Origin: Membranipora membranacea
Taxonomy: Eukaryota > Bryozoa > Gymnolaemata > Cheilostomatida > Membraniporidae
Length of the DNA: 64,000 nucleotides
Direction: 5' to 3'
Assembly: GCA_914767715.1 (NCBI GenBank)
Contig: OU612070.1
Span: forward strand, 23,052,025 to 23,116,024
Below the pieces are notes generated by a model that did not search any database, was not told the origin of the DNA, and saw only the letters and a list, made by a program, of their open reading frames with translations. Numbering within the stretch: the first letter of the stretch is position 1; each line of letters begins with the position of its first letter. This document shows, in pieces, positions 1 to 13,494 of this stretch. A program made the position numbers and the translations under genes.

Positions 1-1396
1 CTGATTATCTTATTGCCATGCCACTTGTGTTTAATCAAAGCCTCACTATCGTCTATTCTATTTTTGATGTTCTAAATTCCGTGAATAACTCATGACCTAC
101 CCCATTACCCCAACCCACCTCCGCCTGTTTCTCTACCTCCATATTGTAAGACCATCAAATGATACACCACATGTGTTGGGCCTTTCCATTAGTTTCTGGC
201 TACACTACTTGTTTATCGGATACCTTGACACTGGAATATGACTAACAGCTTGAGTTTTCAATTCGTCGGTGAGTTACCCAAGAATGACAAATGACTCATT
301 TTTACTTAATTTTTCTCTCTCTTGAAAACCTTATATTTTGTCAAATGACAGAAACCAGTTGAAACTAATTACCAACTTGGTCCAGAAATTCACTGCTAAC
401 ATTCAGTCTACACCCTCCCCAGCGGTTTATTGGGATTGTACGGGTGTTTATTTTCCATTCAAACATTTTCATTAGCAAAGGTTGCTCTTTGGATTATTAT
501 TCTAGTTATTGACATAATGCTAGTCCATTGACATCGGCAGGCTTATGTAATTCTACTATACCAAAGGAATAACAAACATGCTCCAACAATCCTGCAGACA
601 CACACTTGTTTTTTGACCGTTTTATTCCTTTGTTACCAAGTATAAACTGCAATGCAAACATGGAAACGGGACCCTGGGCACAGCGATCAACTTTAGGGGT
701 GATTTCATTATGTACGCTAGTATATCACTTTGAGCTGTAGGTACCACCCTAACCTCGTCATGCAGCTAATATTTTTACCCAAAACCAAAAAAAAGTAGAC
801 GCCTTACAGGGCTAGTACCACTTTTATTCAGTGAACCGACTGCAGCATGGTAGACTTACTGGGTGACCAGCGTGTCAATCAGAACGAGATAAAATGATGG
901 AAGTGACAAAGAGTTTCTGGAAATAAGCCAGTCAGCTGGAAACGCATTTGATTTACCTGAGCACGCTCTTTATTATGTAACATTGATCAACACTTTGTTC
1001 TTACGCTGTGAGTCATAATCTGCACGTGTGAGGGATATAGTAAAGATATAACCCATAAGAGGCCATAAGAGTCATCACTGGAGGTCACACTCAAATCCTG
1101 ACAGATATCATACAATAAGGATAGATAAGAAGCTTCCTGATGACTAAATGTCTGACTAATAAAGGAGACTAATTAATTAGTCAGATATATGGTGGTGACC
1201 TCAGTTTAGCTTATCTGTCTTTTAATTGGCCACAGCCCCACTGCCCTTTCCTTTTTTTATTGCTGTCATTAGGCTCTTAAATCTCAGTTAACTCCATCAT
1301 AATATCACAGAGGAAGGGGATATATCCTTACTCTGTGATCATATCAAAGATACTAAATACTCAGACTGATACATTGATAATTTTATCTTGTTACAG
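1..1396. other. Upstream flank; 5' end of atos gene not located
   Basis: No coding exon could be supported here. The neighbouring gene begins in mid-protein at 1397 after a clear splice acceptor, so its first exon or exons lie here unrecognised or before the window. A short palindrome at 1306-1337 begins CACAGAG and ends CTCTGTG. It resembles the one at 10531-10569. Confidence 0.5.
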
Positions 1397-4300
1397 ATCG
1401 GACAGTAAGCCGCAGTCCTTACAAAACTTGTGTAACGCTGTGAGATCACACCTATGCTTCTCACAGCTCTCTGCCTGGTTACAAGTATCTCAGGGTATCT
1501 CACCTAAACACATCTTTTACAGGTATGGTTCTTTCATATGCCTCTTTGTTTATCAATGAAAAGTACATGTGTTCACAGCCAGCCAGTGTTTGGGAAGGCG
1601 ATTGCAGTCGTTTACGACGGTCTACATCTGCAATTACCTTCCCAAAAACCATTACGGGCTGGCTGTGCATGTGTTGAGTTGATTGGGCGACTCTACACAA
1701 CAACAGTTGTGTAGAGTCATCCATCTATCTTGACTTGTTCTGGCCATTCTATCACAGTCGAGAAGTCAAGATCATGACACATGATGTTGTAATCCTAATT
1801 TTTAACCTTGCACTTAATCTGAAACATGTACCTAATATTCAACCCACACAAGAGGGAACTACAGTATAATAGCTATCTGTTGCAACCTCCGCTGTTAGCT
1901 ATGTTACCAGCGCTGCTTGCCACTAATAGGATGTGATTTTAACTTCCCTGAGCAATAAAGGATATGCTAGGATATTCTTGGGGCCAAATGTAACACGAGT
2001 ATTTTTCCGCCAAGTTCTATTCTACCACTCAGCACACTCCCTGTTTGAGGGGATGATATAACTAATTTCTTTTCTTGGTTCATCTCTTGAGCGAAGCTAC
2101 AAGAGTCAATCTGATAAAAAAGCTACACCATTTGTAGCCTCGAACTGTGACTCATCGACCAAAGAGTGGTGCAAAGTTATCGCTAACCATTGTCTCTCTT
2201 TATCATTACAGACTGACAGCTCCAGGAGAATGGTTTGTACACAAGTTTGTGATGTCCCCACAGAGTCACAAGTTCCCCGATGCCGGGTTAGGACGATCAC
2301 GTTACGCTCTGAGAGTTACCTTATCAAGCCTACCTCGCACAACGCTCACTCCTCAGGAAATCAGCATCGCTAACAGGGACCAACTCTTCGCTGTCAAAGA
2401 TGCCTCACCACTACTTAGGAAATCAAGAAGGTGCAGCCTTGTCACGCAGCTTCTTTTTATGTTTAGGAAAGCCTAGCCGCTTGAAGGATAGGTTTCATCT
2501 GCTAATGCAATAAAATGCGCCAATTTACATGACCGGACCCCCTATCCCAAACATGTAAAAGTGTTAACGGAATGTAACCTTGATTTGGAATTACCTCATG
2601 TCTGCGCTAGGCTGTTGAGTACACATTATACTTTTTTCTACCTCTATTTCAGCTCATTTACCAGCGTTAGTAAGTTATCACCGGAAGCTGAGGACGGTAC
2701 AGTAAGTGATAGATTACAGCTGACCCACAGTGTAACGCCTAACGAGAGAACACATACTCGATCTAAAAGTGTCAGAGGCCTTCAAGATCTCGCAGGTATA
2801 GTACCATGGCAGAAAATCGTCAATTCTGATTAGATGTTATTATAACACTGGAAGCAACTTGCCCCTTATTCAATGGTCATCAGTCTTTAAATCACATAAC
2901 AGACGGACCTGATTTAACATTAATAATGTCAGCAATTTTATTTCACATTGTCATATGATTCTGTATTTCAGGTCGAAAGTCACCCCCTGTTGATTCTGTG
3001 TCTCGTAAAGCTTACACTGCTCAGAGATGTCTTAACCTAACAGAAGATACCTCACTACATGGTGCTAGTGCTGAGCCACCACCTCCAGCTACACAGCAAG
3101 AGGGACTGTCTGCTGCAGAGAAACTAGCTGCCTTCTCAGCCCTACCGACCAATTCTATAAATAAACTAGAACTGATCTCATGCGCCAGCGGCTTCTCGCC
3201 ATCTAAAACTCCTCCACCAAATAGGTATATAACACAGAGTAGGTGGCAGTCACGAAAACTCTATCTCTCAGTCATCTGAGAGTCTAAATATATGGGAAAA
3301 TTAAAAGTGATGAATGCAACAGCACAGTAAGTTTGCATATGAAAGAAATTTTTCTTTTGCGAAACGTGTTTACAATTTTTCAACGATTGTATACTATTTT
3401 TGCAGGCTTCCCCTTACATCTCAGAGACACTTCTCACTAAAGAGCCCCAAGGTTTTATTCACTCGGACATCAGTTTATAATAAGGATAACTTCTTCCCGA
3501 TCCCCTCACTGGACAGCACAGCTGACCTGACCTCTGAACTCAGCACTGATAACGAATCAGACCTAGAGACGGACGGCTCCACTTCCTGTCAGCTGATGCC
3601 AGTAGCTGTCAGGTCAAAGGTCACACGACCTCGGTTTGATATCAGCGATGAAGAGGATGGAGAAACTAAAAAAAACCATCTCCATCAATCAAACCTTCAG
3701 GACGCCAGTACTATCTTGTCAGGACTAAAACTTGACGAGGACTCTCAAACATCCCCTGAGATGAAAGATTTAGTTTCAAAACTTAGTAGTTTTATATCAC
3801 AAACGGTGACAAGCAATTACCTGACTAGCATAGAATGCTCTCAAGCTCCAAGTACATTAACGGCAGATTCTCCTAAGAATCATAGTGTGGATAACGGTCA
3901 TACTAAGATCCAAACTAAGTTGACAGCAAATGCAGATCCTATAGTGGATTCCCAGAGCAGTCAATCAGGGATAAAATTGCCAAGCGAGAACTCAGCGCAA
4001 GAGATATCCATAAAGAACTCGCCTCAGGACTCGACTTTGGATCATTGCACCACTAATGGAAACGGAGATAGCAGTGGGTCAAGGAGAAGTAGGCTCAAAG
4101 AACGTAACTCTGTAATAAAAGGCGGACCTAACTCAATTATAGACACACCTCTAAATAAGAAGGTTCGTGAAGATTTAATTATAATACGAGCTATTTATAT
4201 AAACATCGGTTATTTTTAAAAATATGTGCTATTTTTATAAATAAATGACATTTTTTGATGTGCAATCATAAACATTCCTTTGAGCATGCCAACATACCTG

Positions 4301-7300
4301 GGCACTTATCATTGCTCTGCTTTGGTCGCTTAGTCTGTTAAATTAACGTCACACACAATCACACATTTTATATTTCTAGATACAGAGTATAAAACAGTCC
4401 TCTAGTCACCCTCTAGCATCTCGTTCTCGACTATTCAAACAGCGCCCTCTACAATCTAGTCCTGTAAGTACTGATTAAATAATGACTATCGTGGTTTCAA
4501 TAATGTCCCTCATATATGTCGGTATTGTGTTTTAAAAGTTGGTGTTTCTTGAACTATCATTTCAAATAGACTCACTCTTTTGCATTCATTTTGGCTGAGG
4601 GTCCTCGTTCCTTGGATATGACTATTTGATCATTCTTCCTTTTCTGTAGGCTCCAGTCAAAAGAATTGGAAAGAATAACTTCGGATATGATGAGAATTTG
4701 TCGAATACGAAAGCCATCAAAAAGTAAGCGAGAAATCTTTCATTTTTCTTCTGTCCGTCTTGTATATATCTTTTTATTCAAGTCATTTTTTGTATCTATG
4801 TTAATGTGTGTGAGGTCAACAAGTTATTTTTAATTTGCTTAACTTTTAGAAAACCTCAATAAATAAATAAATAAATAAGGCTTCGACATTACCTCAACCT
4901 AAACAAAATCCTTTCACCTCTAGCAAGACTATTAGTAATAATCAGCATTGTCAGATCAAATCTCAGGTGAATAGTTCAGTCTTATTTATACTTGCAGTGC
5001 CATATCATGTACCTCACTCACCGACCATGATGACAGCTCAGCAGACTGTGACAGGCACAATCTGACACTCAGCTCAAGTGCTCCCACATTCAGTAGCTCC
5101 CGCAGATCGACTCCATCTCAATCCCACAGCAGTCTTCTTGGCAACTTTGAGGTAAGGCCAGTTATAATTGTATTCATAGAGTAACACATTACATATAATG
5201 CATTAGCCCTCATTATCATTGCTTACTGGATTTCTCAATCACCAATAATGTAACATTCATAACTGATGTTGCTGCTTTTTGTGGGTGTATGCCTTCGTGG
5301 GGCAAGTGACAAGACTCGAATAGAACATGTGAACAAGAATAACCCTAATTGGTATGTGTACACATAAAACCGATGAATTCAAACCAGCTTCACTTGAGAA
5401 AGTTTGACCATCAGACAATATATTATTATGACTGGATGGTATATTTGTTTCTAAGGCCATACACGAATCCAATTTTAAAATGTTTTTTTGATACTGTCCT
5501 CTACCAACTTTTAATTTATTTTTCATCAGGAGTCTTTGTTGAATGGAAGAATCGACCCTGCAGGAGTGGTTGAAGGCTTCACTGTGGATATTGGGGCCTC
5601 TGGCTCTTTCTGTCCTAAGCATGTGTCACTTCCTGTCGATGCCTATTTCTTCAATAGCTGGTCAGATGATGATGCTCCGTCTCCATACCTGGTAAGTTCT
5701 TACTGCTTGGTTCATTATAAGACACAGACGCTTGATCGTATGATAGGATGGGATCAATACAGGATGGCTGGTAACAAGGCATTCCACTTGCTATAGTAGC
5801 CAGTAGACAAGTGCCCAAAGTATACACTTCTCAAGGGTCACGGGTCAAATCAGTCTCTGTCGTAACTAGGTCAGGGTAGAATGATGGCAACTCCTTAGTA
5901 GAGGAGACAACTCCAGAATACATATACAAAGTACACGTACAACAACATGACAACAAACCTTATGATAGGAATACTCCACACTTATAATTTAATGTGATAT
6001 TCTATCTCAGACTTTTCCATGCTAGAAGTATGAGATGATAGTTTTGATGTCAGCAAAACAATCATGATTGCGTCGCACGTTATCCCAGATCAAGGTTGAT
6101 CCAGTTTGTCTGCGCTTGGAATTGTTCCCCCGCTACTGGAAAGTGGAGGGGAGAATTCCTAATACAGGCAAACTGGATAAAACTCGATCTATATAAGATT
6201 ACATGCACTTCTGCTAGCTGTTCTGTGTCTCTATGTTTGTTTGCCAACGCAGTCTACGTTTATTACAGGGTTATGTTGATCTGTCACAAGTCACTAGGAG
6301 GGGTTATCAGATACCAAGAAAGGGAACTCTGCAAATTGTAAGTCAAGTCAACATTGTTTTCATTTTTTAATTTAGTACAAAAAAAGGTACATGTTCATAG
6401 GGATACTCTGTTATCGAAGTAATATGACATTGTTCACCAGCCTATGCATGTCTGCGCTGTATGCACTCAAACCTGTTCTTTGTCAATAAACAGGTTAGAA
6501 AAAGAAAGGAAATACTTCATGAAAAATTGTTTATTCTTTGTTCCAGACTCTGTTTTACCCAAATCACAAGGTGAATAAGATGTTTGTGGTGACCTATGAT
6601 CTAATGGACATGCCTGCTAGAAGTCAAACTTTTATCAGACAAAAGACTGTGTACGCCCCTTGTGATGAGAAAATAACTCCCAACACTCCTAACCATCAGC
6701 TACTGGAGAGACAAAACTCTAGTGAAGGAGGCAGGAAAGAAAGAAAGCTCCCTACTTATCTCAGATACCTGATCCATCTTAGGTTCCGTAGCACTAAGAC
6801 AAATAAGGTTTGTTTTGTAAACAACACTAGAAAAACTCTCAAAATGCGATGCACCCAGATATTGCTCCGTCATAGATGATTCTGCAATAATAAACATGAT
6901 GCAACGCAAATACTCTTATGCAATTTAGGAAGCAACTGAAAAACAACCATGATTGATTGATGTTGTTGTATGCTCTGACAATGGGTGATGACATTTTCAT
7001 CATCTTCTGATACTAGTCAAACAATTGATATATAATATATATATATATAAATAGACAGTTTTCTAAGCTCTAATTTGACCCTCTATTAGTTGTCCTCTCT
7101 CCAGTTTGGTATTTTTAACCCACGCCCCATAGGAAAAAGGAGATGAAAAGAGAGACATCTTTAAAACCGCTTATAATAGGATAAAAATGATTTTTGATTC
7201 AGCATCTGCACCATAGAAAACTCATTTGGACATAGTGTGTCCATGTATATGTATATACATATATGTAATATGTATCAATGTTTATTTCAGGTCTATCTTC

Positions 7301-7422
7301 ACACTGATATCAGATTGATATACGCCAGAGATAAGTTTGAGTTTGACTCGAGAGTCGCCTCTTATGAGCTCAGGTCATTTATCGAGTCACCAAGTAACCC
7401 TAAATACAGTCCTCTCAAGTAA
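1397..7422 (+). CDS. atos: Atos-family (FAM214A/B-like) protein, 5' partial
   Basis: Twelve exons: 1397-1522, 2212-2430, 2653-2795, 2972-3224, 3406-4162, 4380-4463, 4650-4723, 4998-5151, 5530-5691, 6269-6337, 6547-6807 and 7291-7422. All are GT-AG and frames agree across every junction, giving about 811 residues to a TAA stop at 7420. The N-terminal part has the family stretch SHLCFSQLSAWL followed by SPKHIFYR. The middle is a long low-complexity Ser/Asp-rich region (exon 3406-4162). The C-terminal third is strongly Atos-like: LLGNFE/ESLLNGR, then EGFTVDIGASGSFCPKHV, then MFVVTYDLMDMPA, YLIHLRFRS, and HTDIRLIYAR with a final ESPSNPKYSPL. These correspond to the DUF4210 and Chromosome_seg regions of FAM214A/B. 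Drosophila Atossa is a nuclear regulator of metabolic genes in macrophages; a similar role here is inference from family. The first exon or exons are missing from my model. Confidence 0.9.
1572..1668. repeat. Imperfect inverted repeat in atos intron
   Basis: The segment near 1574-1600 (CACAGCCAGCCAGTGTTTGG) pairs with its near reverse complement near 1637-1668, which ends GGCTGGCTGTG. Arms are about 25-30 bp with a few mismatches around a 40-bp spacer. It lies in the intron after exon 1397-1522. It could be a small MITE or a hairpin; no target duplication was recognised. Confidence 0.6.
1689..1718. repeat. Perfect 13-bp-arm hairpin
   Basis: Left arm GACTCTACACAAC, loop AACA, right arm is the exact reverse complement. 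It lies in an atos intron just after the larger inverted repeat at 1572-1668. No run of T follows it, and no function is claimed. Confidence 0.8.
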
Positions 7423-8567
7423 TGTAGAGTACCGAATTATATTATGGCCGTCAGGGAGAGCACTTCAGTATATAGAAGAGAGAGAGAGAGGAAGAGAGAA
7501 ACATTATATATATAGAAGAGATAAAGATTATATATATGGTATTTACAAGTCGAATGTGGAAATGCATGTGAAAGGAATTGTAAGTTTCAGAATTTATCAT
7601 TAAAATGCTGCATTTTTTGGAGTAACAAAGTGGTTTTAGATTTCCATACACATATAAATATTTATGTTTATGGAGACTTCTGTGCTGTTTTTTTCTAGGA
7701 AATAGAAAAATGATATTGGATATTTGTGAGCGGATAATTGTTTTTGAGTGCATGAGTTAGGCATGTCTGGACTATGTGTATATTCTGTTCACTTCTTCAT
7801 CCATGCTTAGCTGCTGGTTATATGATTCATGCAAGTAATCTGACATTTTAGTAATAGGTCTAGTTTGTGCTTTTTTGCTCAAAAGTTGAGAGCTCAGAAT
7901 TTTTCTACATTGTTGGTTTGGGGAGCTTGTTGCAGTAACGCATGCTGATGAGGATATGAATTAAAGCTTCAGGCCAATCGGGCGAGCTAGCAACCCTCTC
8001 CTCTTGTTCCATGTGACCTAGTAGAATAAGCTGTTTTATGTTGGAGAATTTAAGTTTGGATTGGGTCTATGGTTTGTTCGGTAATTTGATACAAAGAAAA
8101 CGGTTTGTGTTTCTCTATACAGTGTTTCTATGTATTGGTTACACAGTTTGCAATATTGAAAAAATTCTTCAGAATGATTGATAGTTTTTTTGTGCAGTAT
8201 AAATATTAGAGTATATAATTATATCATTATGTTTCCGTAGTTAGATAGCTCAATATTGATCATATTTATTTTTTGAAAGCAAAGAATTTAGATAAATAAC
8301 ATTATTCCAGAAATAATTATTATTGATAATTAATAAGCTATTTATATATTTAAGAATTGTCTATTGGAACTGTCTGAAGTGAAGTGGATAAATATAAAGC
8401 GTGTTTACCAATAAAACTAGATTTTGAAATAAAATAACTGTAATAGTTTGTATGTGGTTTAAGTTGTTGTCAGGTAAAAAGAAGATTAAATTAAAGACGG
8501 GGTTGCTGAAACTTCATAGATACTTCACATCCCACATAACATCAACTTCAGCGATAACTCGGCTATT

Positions 8568-8597
8568 GATTGGCCAGGGGGTGTTTCCTGGATTGGC
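8568..8597. repeat. Mini-palindrome with 7-bp direct repeats (copy 1)
   Basis: GATTGGC at 8568-8574, a 16-bp insert starting CAGG and ending CCTG at 8575-8590, then GATTGGC again at 8591-8597. The direct repeats are identical. The insert is the shortest member of the dispersed CA(A/G)GG...CC(T/C)TG family in this window. Confidence 0.7.
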
Positions 8598-8616
8598 TCA
8601 GCAGATTTTCACTTTT

Positions 8617-8654
8617 GGGAGTTGTCACCACTTAATTAAAAGTGAGACAACTCC
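8617..8654. repeat. Palindrome GGAGTTGTC...GACAACTCC
   Basis: Arms of about 16 bp with one small bulge enclose an AT-rich loop. The GGAGTT/AACTCC ends match the mini-palindrome family, but no flanking direct repeat was found. It is treated as a possible decayed relative. Confidence 0.5.
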
Positions 8655-9303
8655 GAATAAGAAATTGGCACAAACATTTTGCTGCAAAGTAGCGAGTGAT
8701 GTGAACAGCACAAGCCTTGTCACCTAGGCTTTTTCTTCAGAGCAGTTAGAAAGGATTTTGTCTTGCATACACTACATATTTTATTTTCTCAAAATAACCA
8801 TGAAAATCTTGTCAATAAAATAATTCATACCTTTCTTGCCAGCAAGACAAGTGATGGTTGGTCGTGTCATATCAATGTTTGTAGAATTACACAAAATAAT
8901 ATATATCTATATACATATACTATATTAAATACAATAATAAATATTCAATCACGACTGACATGGTAAACTAATGTAAAAACCACCACTGAAAACAACATAT
9001 GGATGCATACAGTAAGTAAGACAAACAAATGAGCAACTTTATAACGGCACCATGGGAGATCTCCAATTGAAGGTTTTATCCACTTGTCCCTGGTGTCCAA
9101 CAGTTACCAATACTATTGTCACCAGCTAAATCACATCAACAACGAATTCGTATGGTGATATGTGGTGATTATATTTATTCTAGTTAATACCGCGATAAAC
9201 AAAGGGAAGCCTGGGCAAAAATGCCTAAAATGACGTAACCTTGAGCCTGAATAGTATAGAAGACGAAGTTTATAATTTCCTAAATGATAAGCAAAGACAT
9301 TCA

Positions 9304-12241
9304 TCACCATCTCACTTCATCTTTATGTTCCTCTAGTAAGCTCCAGCGCTTTATTGTCTCATACCCGAGTATAATACTAAACGAGAATATCGCTGACTGA
9401 GTCATTCTAGCTGTTATAGCTTTAGTGAACAGGCCCCAACCTTCATACTTCCATAGCTCGGCTAGTGTAGAATATAATGTTCCTCTGCCTAACACCTGTA
9501 ATATATAAGTATGTAGCATCAAGGTCAATCATTCCAGCAGAGAATTTTGCCCATGTGAATCAATCAGAAAGGTTTTTCTATCTTTGCACCTTACGGGACC
9601 GCAATGTGCTTCCAAAGGCAAAATATAAAAAAAGTTCACTTGTGTCTTTATGACACTGGTGCTACAGCGCGGAGAGTGTTGTATCATAAAGTTGGTCGGC
9701 AAGCAGTATGCAGAATGCTAGGAGAGGGAGCGTGTGTATAATGGATTGTCAGCTAGACTGTTTTCACAATGTAGGTCACAGTTTTGTTAAAAATAAAGTT
9801 ACTTATTGCAACATAATTTTGCTAATGATCATTTGTAATAAGTACACATTCGACAAAATTTTTTGATGTCGAATTTGAGCCTATGTTCAAATTATCCTCT
9901 CACCGTCTGGGTAAACAGCATAAGAAAGAAGTATCGAATTTGCTTGATCTTGAGAACCGTCTATGGCATATCATATGAAAGGGACATGACTAATATTATA
10001 ACTTTTAGTGAGGTGTAGAGTGAGCATTGTTATACCTCACAGGAATCACAAGTGGAACTTGTATTTTTGTACATATGCAGCTGGTGATAAGGAGGTGCAT
10101 GAGTTAGCCCTCTCTGATCTCTAGTAAACCTTACATAAAGTCACATTGCTCACCTGAATTCTCGTTCTGCTCACATCTAATGGATTAGTAATCATAGTAG
10201 CAGTGACACCTCCCAGGGGTGCTGCTACACACTGCAGGGCTAATCGAGGTACCCACAACGGTGATACACTCGCTAAAAATTCTGTAATGAAAAATATGTA
10301 TGATGTCAATGATATACTTACTTCGAACAATCCTGATTTAGGGAGGATTTCCTACGCATCTTTATATCAATTTCATTCTATTTGCAGATCAAGTCACTCA
10401 GCTATTGCTGTGTGAAATAGTTCTTGACAAATAGGCAGGCATAAATCCAGACTCTAGCTGTCAACTTGTATAAACAATGATGACTTCTGACGTAACCTAT
10501 TTGCTATCAGAATGGTAGTTAAGTTTATATCACAGAGTAAGGATATATCCTTAATATCCTTACTCTGTGTCTATCCTATTTATATACTCATCGCTAAACC
10601 TACCTGAATATTTGTCATATAGAAGCCACCATAAAGCACTGTGAGGTGCATACACCAGTAATGATACAAAGTATCCTTTGTAAAACCCAAGAAGACCGTG
10701 TTTGAGGTAGACTGCCCTTATCACCTTCCATGTTATCCCGAGTCTAGAAAAGATAAGAGCTATGAGACTAACAATTACATAAATCTTCACTCAATAAATG
10801 TGTTACTATGCGCCTAGACACAGCTGAGAAACATGCAAATCAGATTAGGAGATTGATTAATACAAGGTTTTTCCTGACATATTTTGCAGTTTAGGCACTA
10901 AGCTTTACATAAATTATGGTACAAGACCCTAAAGAGCCATTAAATTAATTGTTTTTAAGTGTTAGCACATCCTGTTACTCAGCTTTTTTTTTTTGGGCTT
11001 TGCGATAGTGCTACCTAATGCAGGGCCACTTTAATTATCTGCAAAGTCCTTTTAAGTTATATAAGGTTTTAACCCAAGGTGGCAGGAACTAAACACAGAA
11101 ACAGTGTCTCAAATCATTATGTTATCCTAACCTTTCAATTATACTAGATTCTGCAGGGACAACAATAGTGCTATCATGAGAACTTGCTGTGTGAAAGCTC
11201 ATAGGTTAAATAAAGTTACACAAAGTTTTGGTTATCACACTACATACTATGTCAGCAACAGTCAAAGATGTTCAATCTAGGCCTACTCCCTTGGCCATCA
11301 CTAAAGAAAGTATGTTGATCAAGTTTTATTTTCATATCCTTATATTCCAGTTGCAGATTAATGGCTCACATTTGATTGGATGGCAAACCTACCTCGACCC
11401 TGATTCCGAAGTTTGTATATTCAGAGTGTTCATGTGCGATTGTCCTGGTTTAACAGACGCTTTGTTTTTGCTGGAATCTGGACTGGATTTGGAGGTTTTA
11501 CCTCCTATAAGCATCATATGCTGGGTAACAATGTCCAGGGGGATAACAAATGTCTGACTAGCTATGGAGGCACACCCTCCAGCGATAAAACTTTTCACTC
11601 GAGTGGACTCAACATTATTGTTGGCTAACCATTGTCTACTGCCTTCATATACTGTGACATACGCCATCTAAAAATAAGGAGTAGAGAAATATGATACTTT
11701 TCTTGTTCTAAGCTATCAAAATTAATATTCATATCATAAATGCAAATATGTATATATAGGACGTTCAAACTGTACCTCAGCTCAAATATTGGAAGGACAC
11801 AACAATAAATAATGACTTTTCCTGAGCATCATCATCAGTGAAGGTGCCGCTAACATCAATTACCCAGTAGTCATATGGAATTGTGTATTAGCTTACCTGT
11901 GGAAAGATGAGCAATGAGCTAACTAAATATCCTCTATACAGTCCTTGAAAGCCTTCCATTCGAGTTATTTTTTTGAAGGCATCCCATGTGCCATTATACA
12001 ATGTTCTCTTGTTTTGTACTTGTAGCCTAGTCTTCACCACAGTGAGCGGATATAATGCTGTTCTTATGGTAGCTCCTGATACCAACGCCAATGGGTAATA
12101 CTTGGTTTTGTCCATCATGTGAAGCTCAATCACTTTGATCGAGCGATCAGTTGTTTTGGATGGTGAACTGTTGGCACTGCCATCGTTCAAGTTAGTCAAA
12201 TTTTTAGTTTTCGATGTTTGGGATCTTTCCTCCATTGTCAT
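9304..12241 (-). CDS. slc25a44: SLC25A44-type mitochondrial carrier
   Basis: Five exons on the minus strand: 12241-11897, 11667-11393, 10743-10604, 10281-10154 and 9495-9304. Phases agree at every junction, giving 359 residues. The protein has three SLC25 repeats. Signature motifs are PLTVVKTR at residues 65-72 in repeat 1, PLDIVTQH in repeat 2 and NPLDVSRTR in repeat 3. The non-canonical TQH in repeat 2 is also seen in SLC25A44 (there SQH). So is the start of the first repeat (VIEL..., Lys-rich, YPLT, TRLQVQ) and the last residue, Trp. In mammals SLC25A44 carries branched-chain amino acids across the mitochondrial inner membrane; the same substrate here is inferred. The roughly 45-residue N-terminal extension is Ser/Thr/Asn-rich and longer than in the human protein. 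The start is the first Met of the open exon. Confidence 0.93.
10531..10569. repeat. 16-bp-arm hairpin CACAGAGTAAGGATAT
   Basis: Left arm CACAGAGTAAGGATAT (10531-10546), 7-nt loop, and the exact reverse complement at 10554-10569. A diverged relative with the same ends is at 1306-1337, so this is a dispersed element rather than a one-off hairpin. It lies in the intron next to exon 10604-10743 of the carrier gene. Confidence 0.75.
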
Positions 12242-13494
12242 TGACTAGTTGGCAAGCGTTGTGGTGATTGAGTTGGGTGTAGCTTATTTTGTATAGGTCA
12301 GTTAGATCAGAATAGGTTTGTCCTCTACAGATGTCTCATCCATCCATGGATAGTCTGTATTTTGCCGATAAAACTAAAGAAAGCAAATATGAATTATAAA
12401 CATTAAGCAGTACTAAGATCAACAATGTAATTCTGTAATAATATGTGACATTTGTTCACATGATTTGTGATTTTATTCCTAGTTAGTTTTATACCAGTAT
12501 CCATGAAGTCCAGGATTTTCTATACAGGGACAGAGGAGTCAATCTTATAGCAATGCCTCCCTCAAAGCTTTCCAAGCATCTACTTGCTGTCTTTTGAATA
12601 CATCTGTGGACAGGGCATTTCACAGTAAGTTTAGTTTCACAAATTATCCAAATAATATTTACTGGTAGGGGTAAAGTTTCTGGATTCGATAACCTCCAGT
12701 TAAAGATTACACTTGTCATTACAGAATCTGGTCACATCACAACAGTATTGACTCTTAACTCTCATAAGATTCCCATCACTATATTGAACACATTCTATCA
12801 GTGCGAAGGAACCGTACATTGAAGAAAAAATCCAGCAGGCAGGGAGCTCAATCCGCTTCATTTGTTTTTTTATAAATATCTCAATTGAGGTAGTTTCGAG
12901 GCTATGCTCAATATAGCGAACCCAGTAATACTCATTAATGAGGGGACAACTCTTACGAAATCAATCCAAAGCTGTCTGCTAACATAATGGATGTACCATG
13001 CCTACGAATTTGGAATATTTTATATATAGAATATTTAAACAGACTATTTCTGATCTGTATAGGGTTATCTACCCTGAATTAAACTTGAACCTATTATACC
13101 AATATTTTGTAGACAGTTTCAACTTATATATATTTATCGCAGAAACAATCTCACGGACAGCATAAATTCTATACACATTTAATCCTGGCAATTATCGACA
13201 TGAAATTCCATATTAAGACGGCTGCACCGTCTTATAGTATTATCACAGACAGTGTAACGCATTTCCTATATTATTCTCACTAAGTGCGATTCAGTGTCAA
13301 GTCTGATTATTATTATTATTATTATTATTATCAATACACCTCATATAGCTAAGGCTACACAGTTAAGGTTCCGGGTGCGTCCCGCTTAATCTGCTCAGAG
13401 GGCAAGGTCAGGGTACGTCCCGCTTCACAAAGTATTCTATCAGATGTAAATGCACCCGCTACAAGCTTCCGCTTGTAAGCTACTCTCTAGACAC

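Larger units (their letters stand above)
7423..9303. other. Convergent intergenic region (3' UTRs of atos and slc25a44)
   Basis: The atos stop codon is at 7422 and the stop of the opposite-strand carrier gene is at 9304, so both 3' UTRs should lie here. AATAAA-type signals occur near 8411 and 8430 (+). TTTATT, which is AATAAA on the minus strand, occurs near 9175. A purine-rich GA tract lies at 7480-7500. No conserved coding sequence was seen. Two small palindromic insertions occur at 8568-8597 and 8617-8654. Confidence 0.55.

Noticed and set aside
8452-8727. 91-codon plus-strand open frame downstream of atos
   Set aside because: No family resemblance, no matching exon boundaries, and it runs through two palindromic insertions; most likely non-coding.
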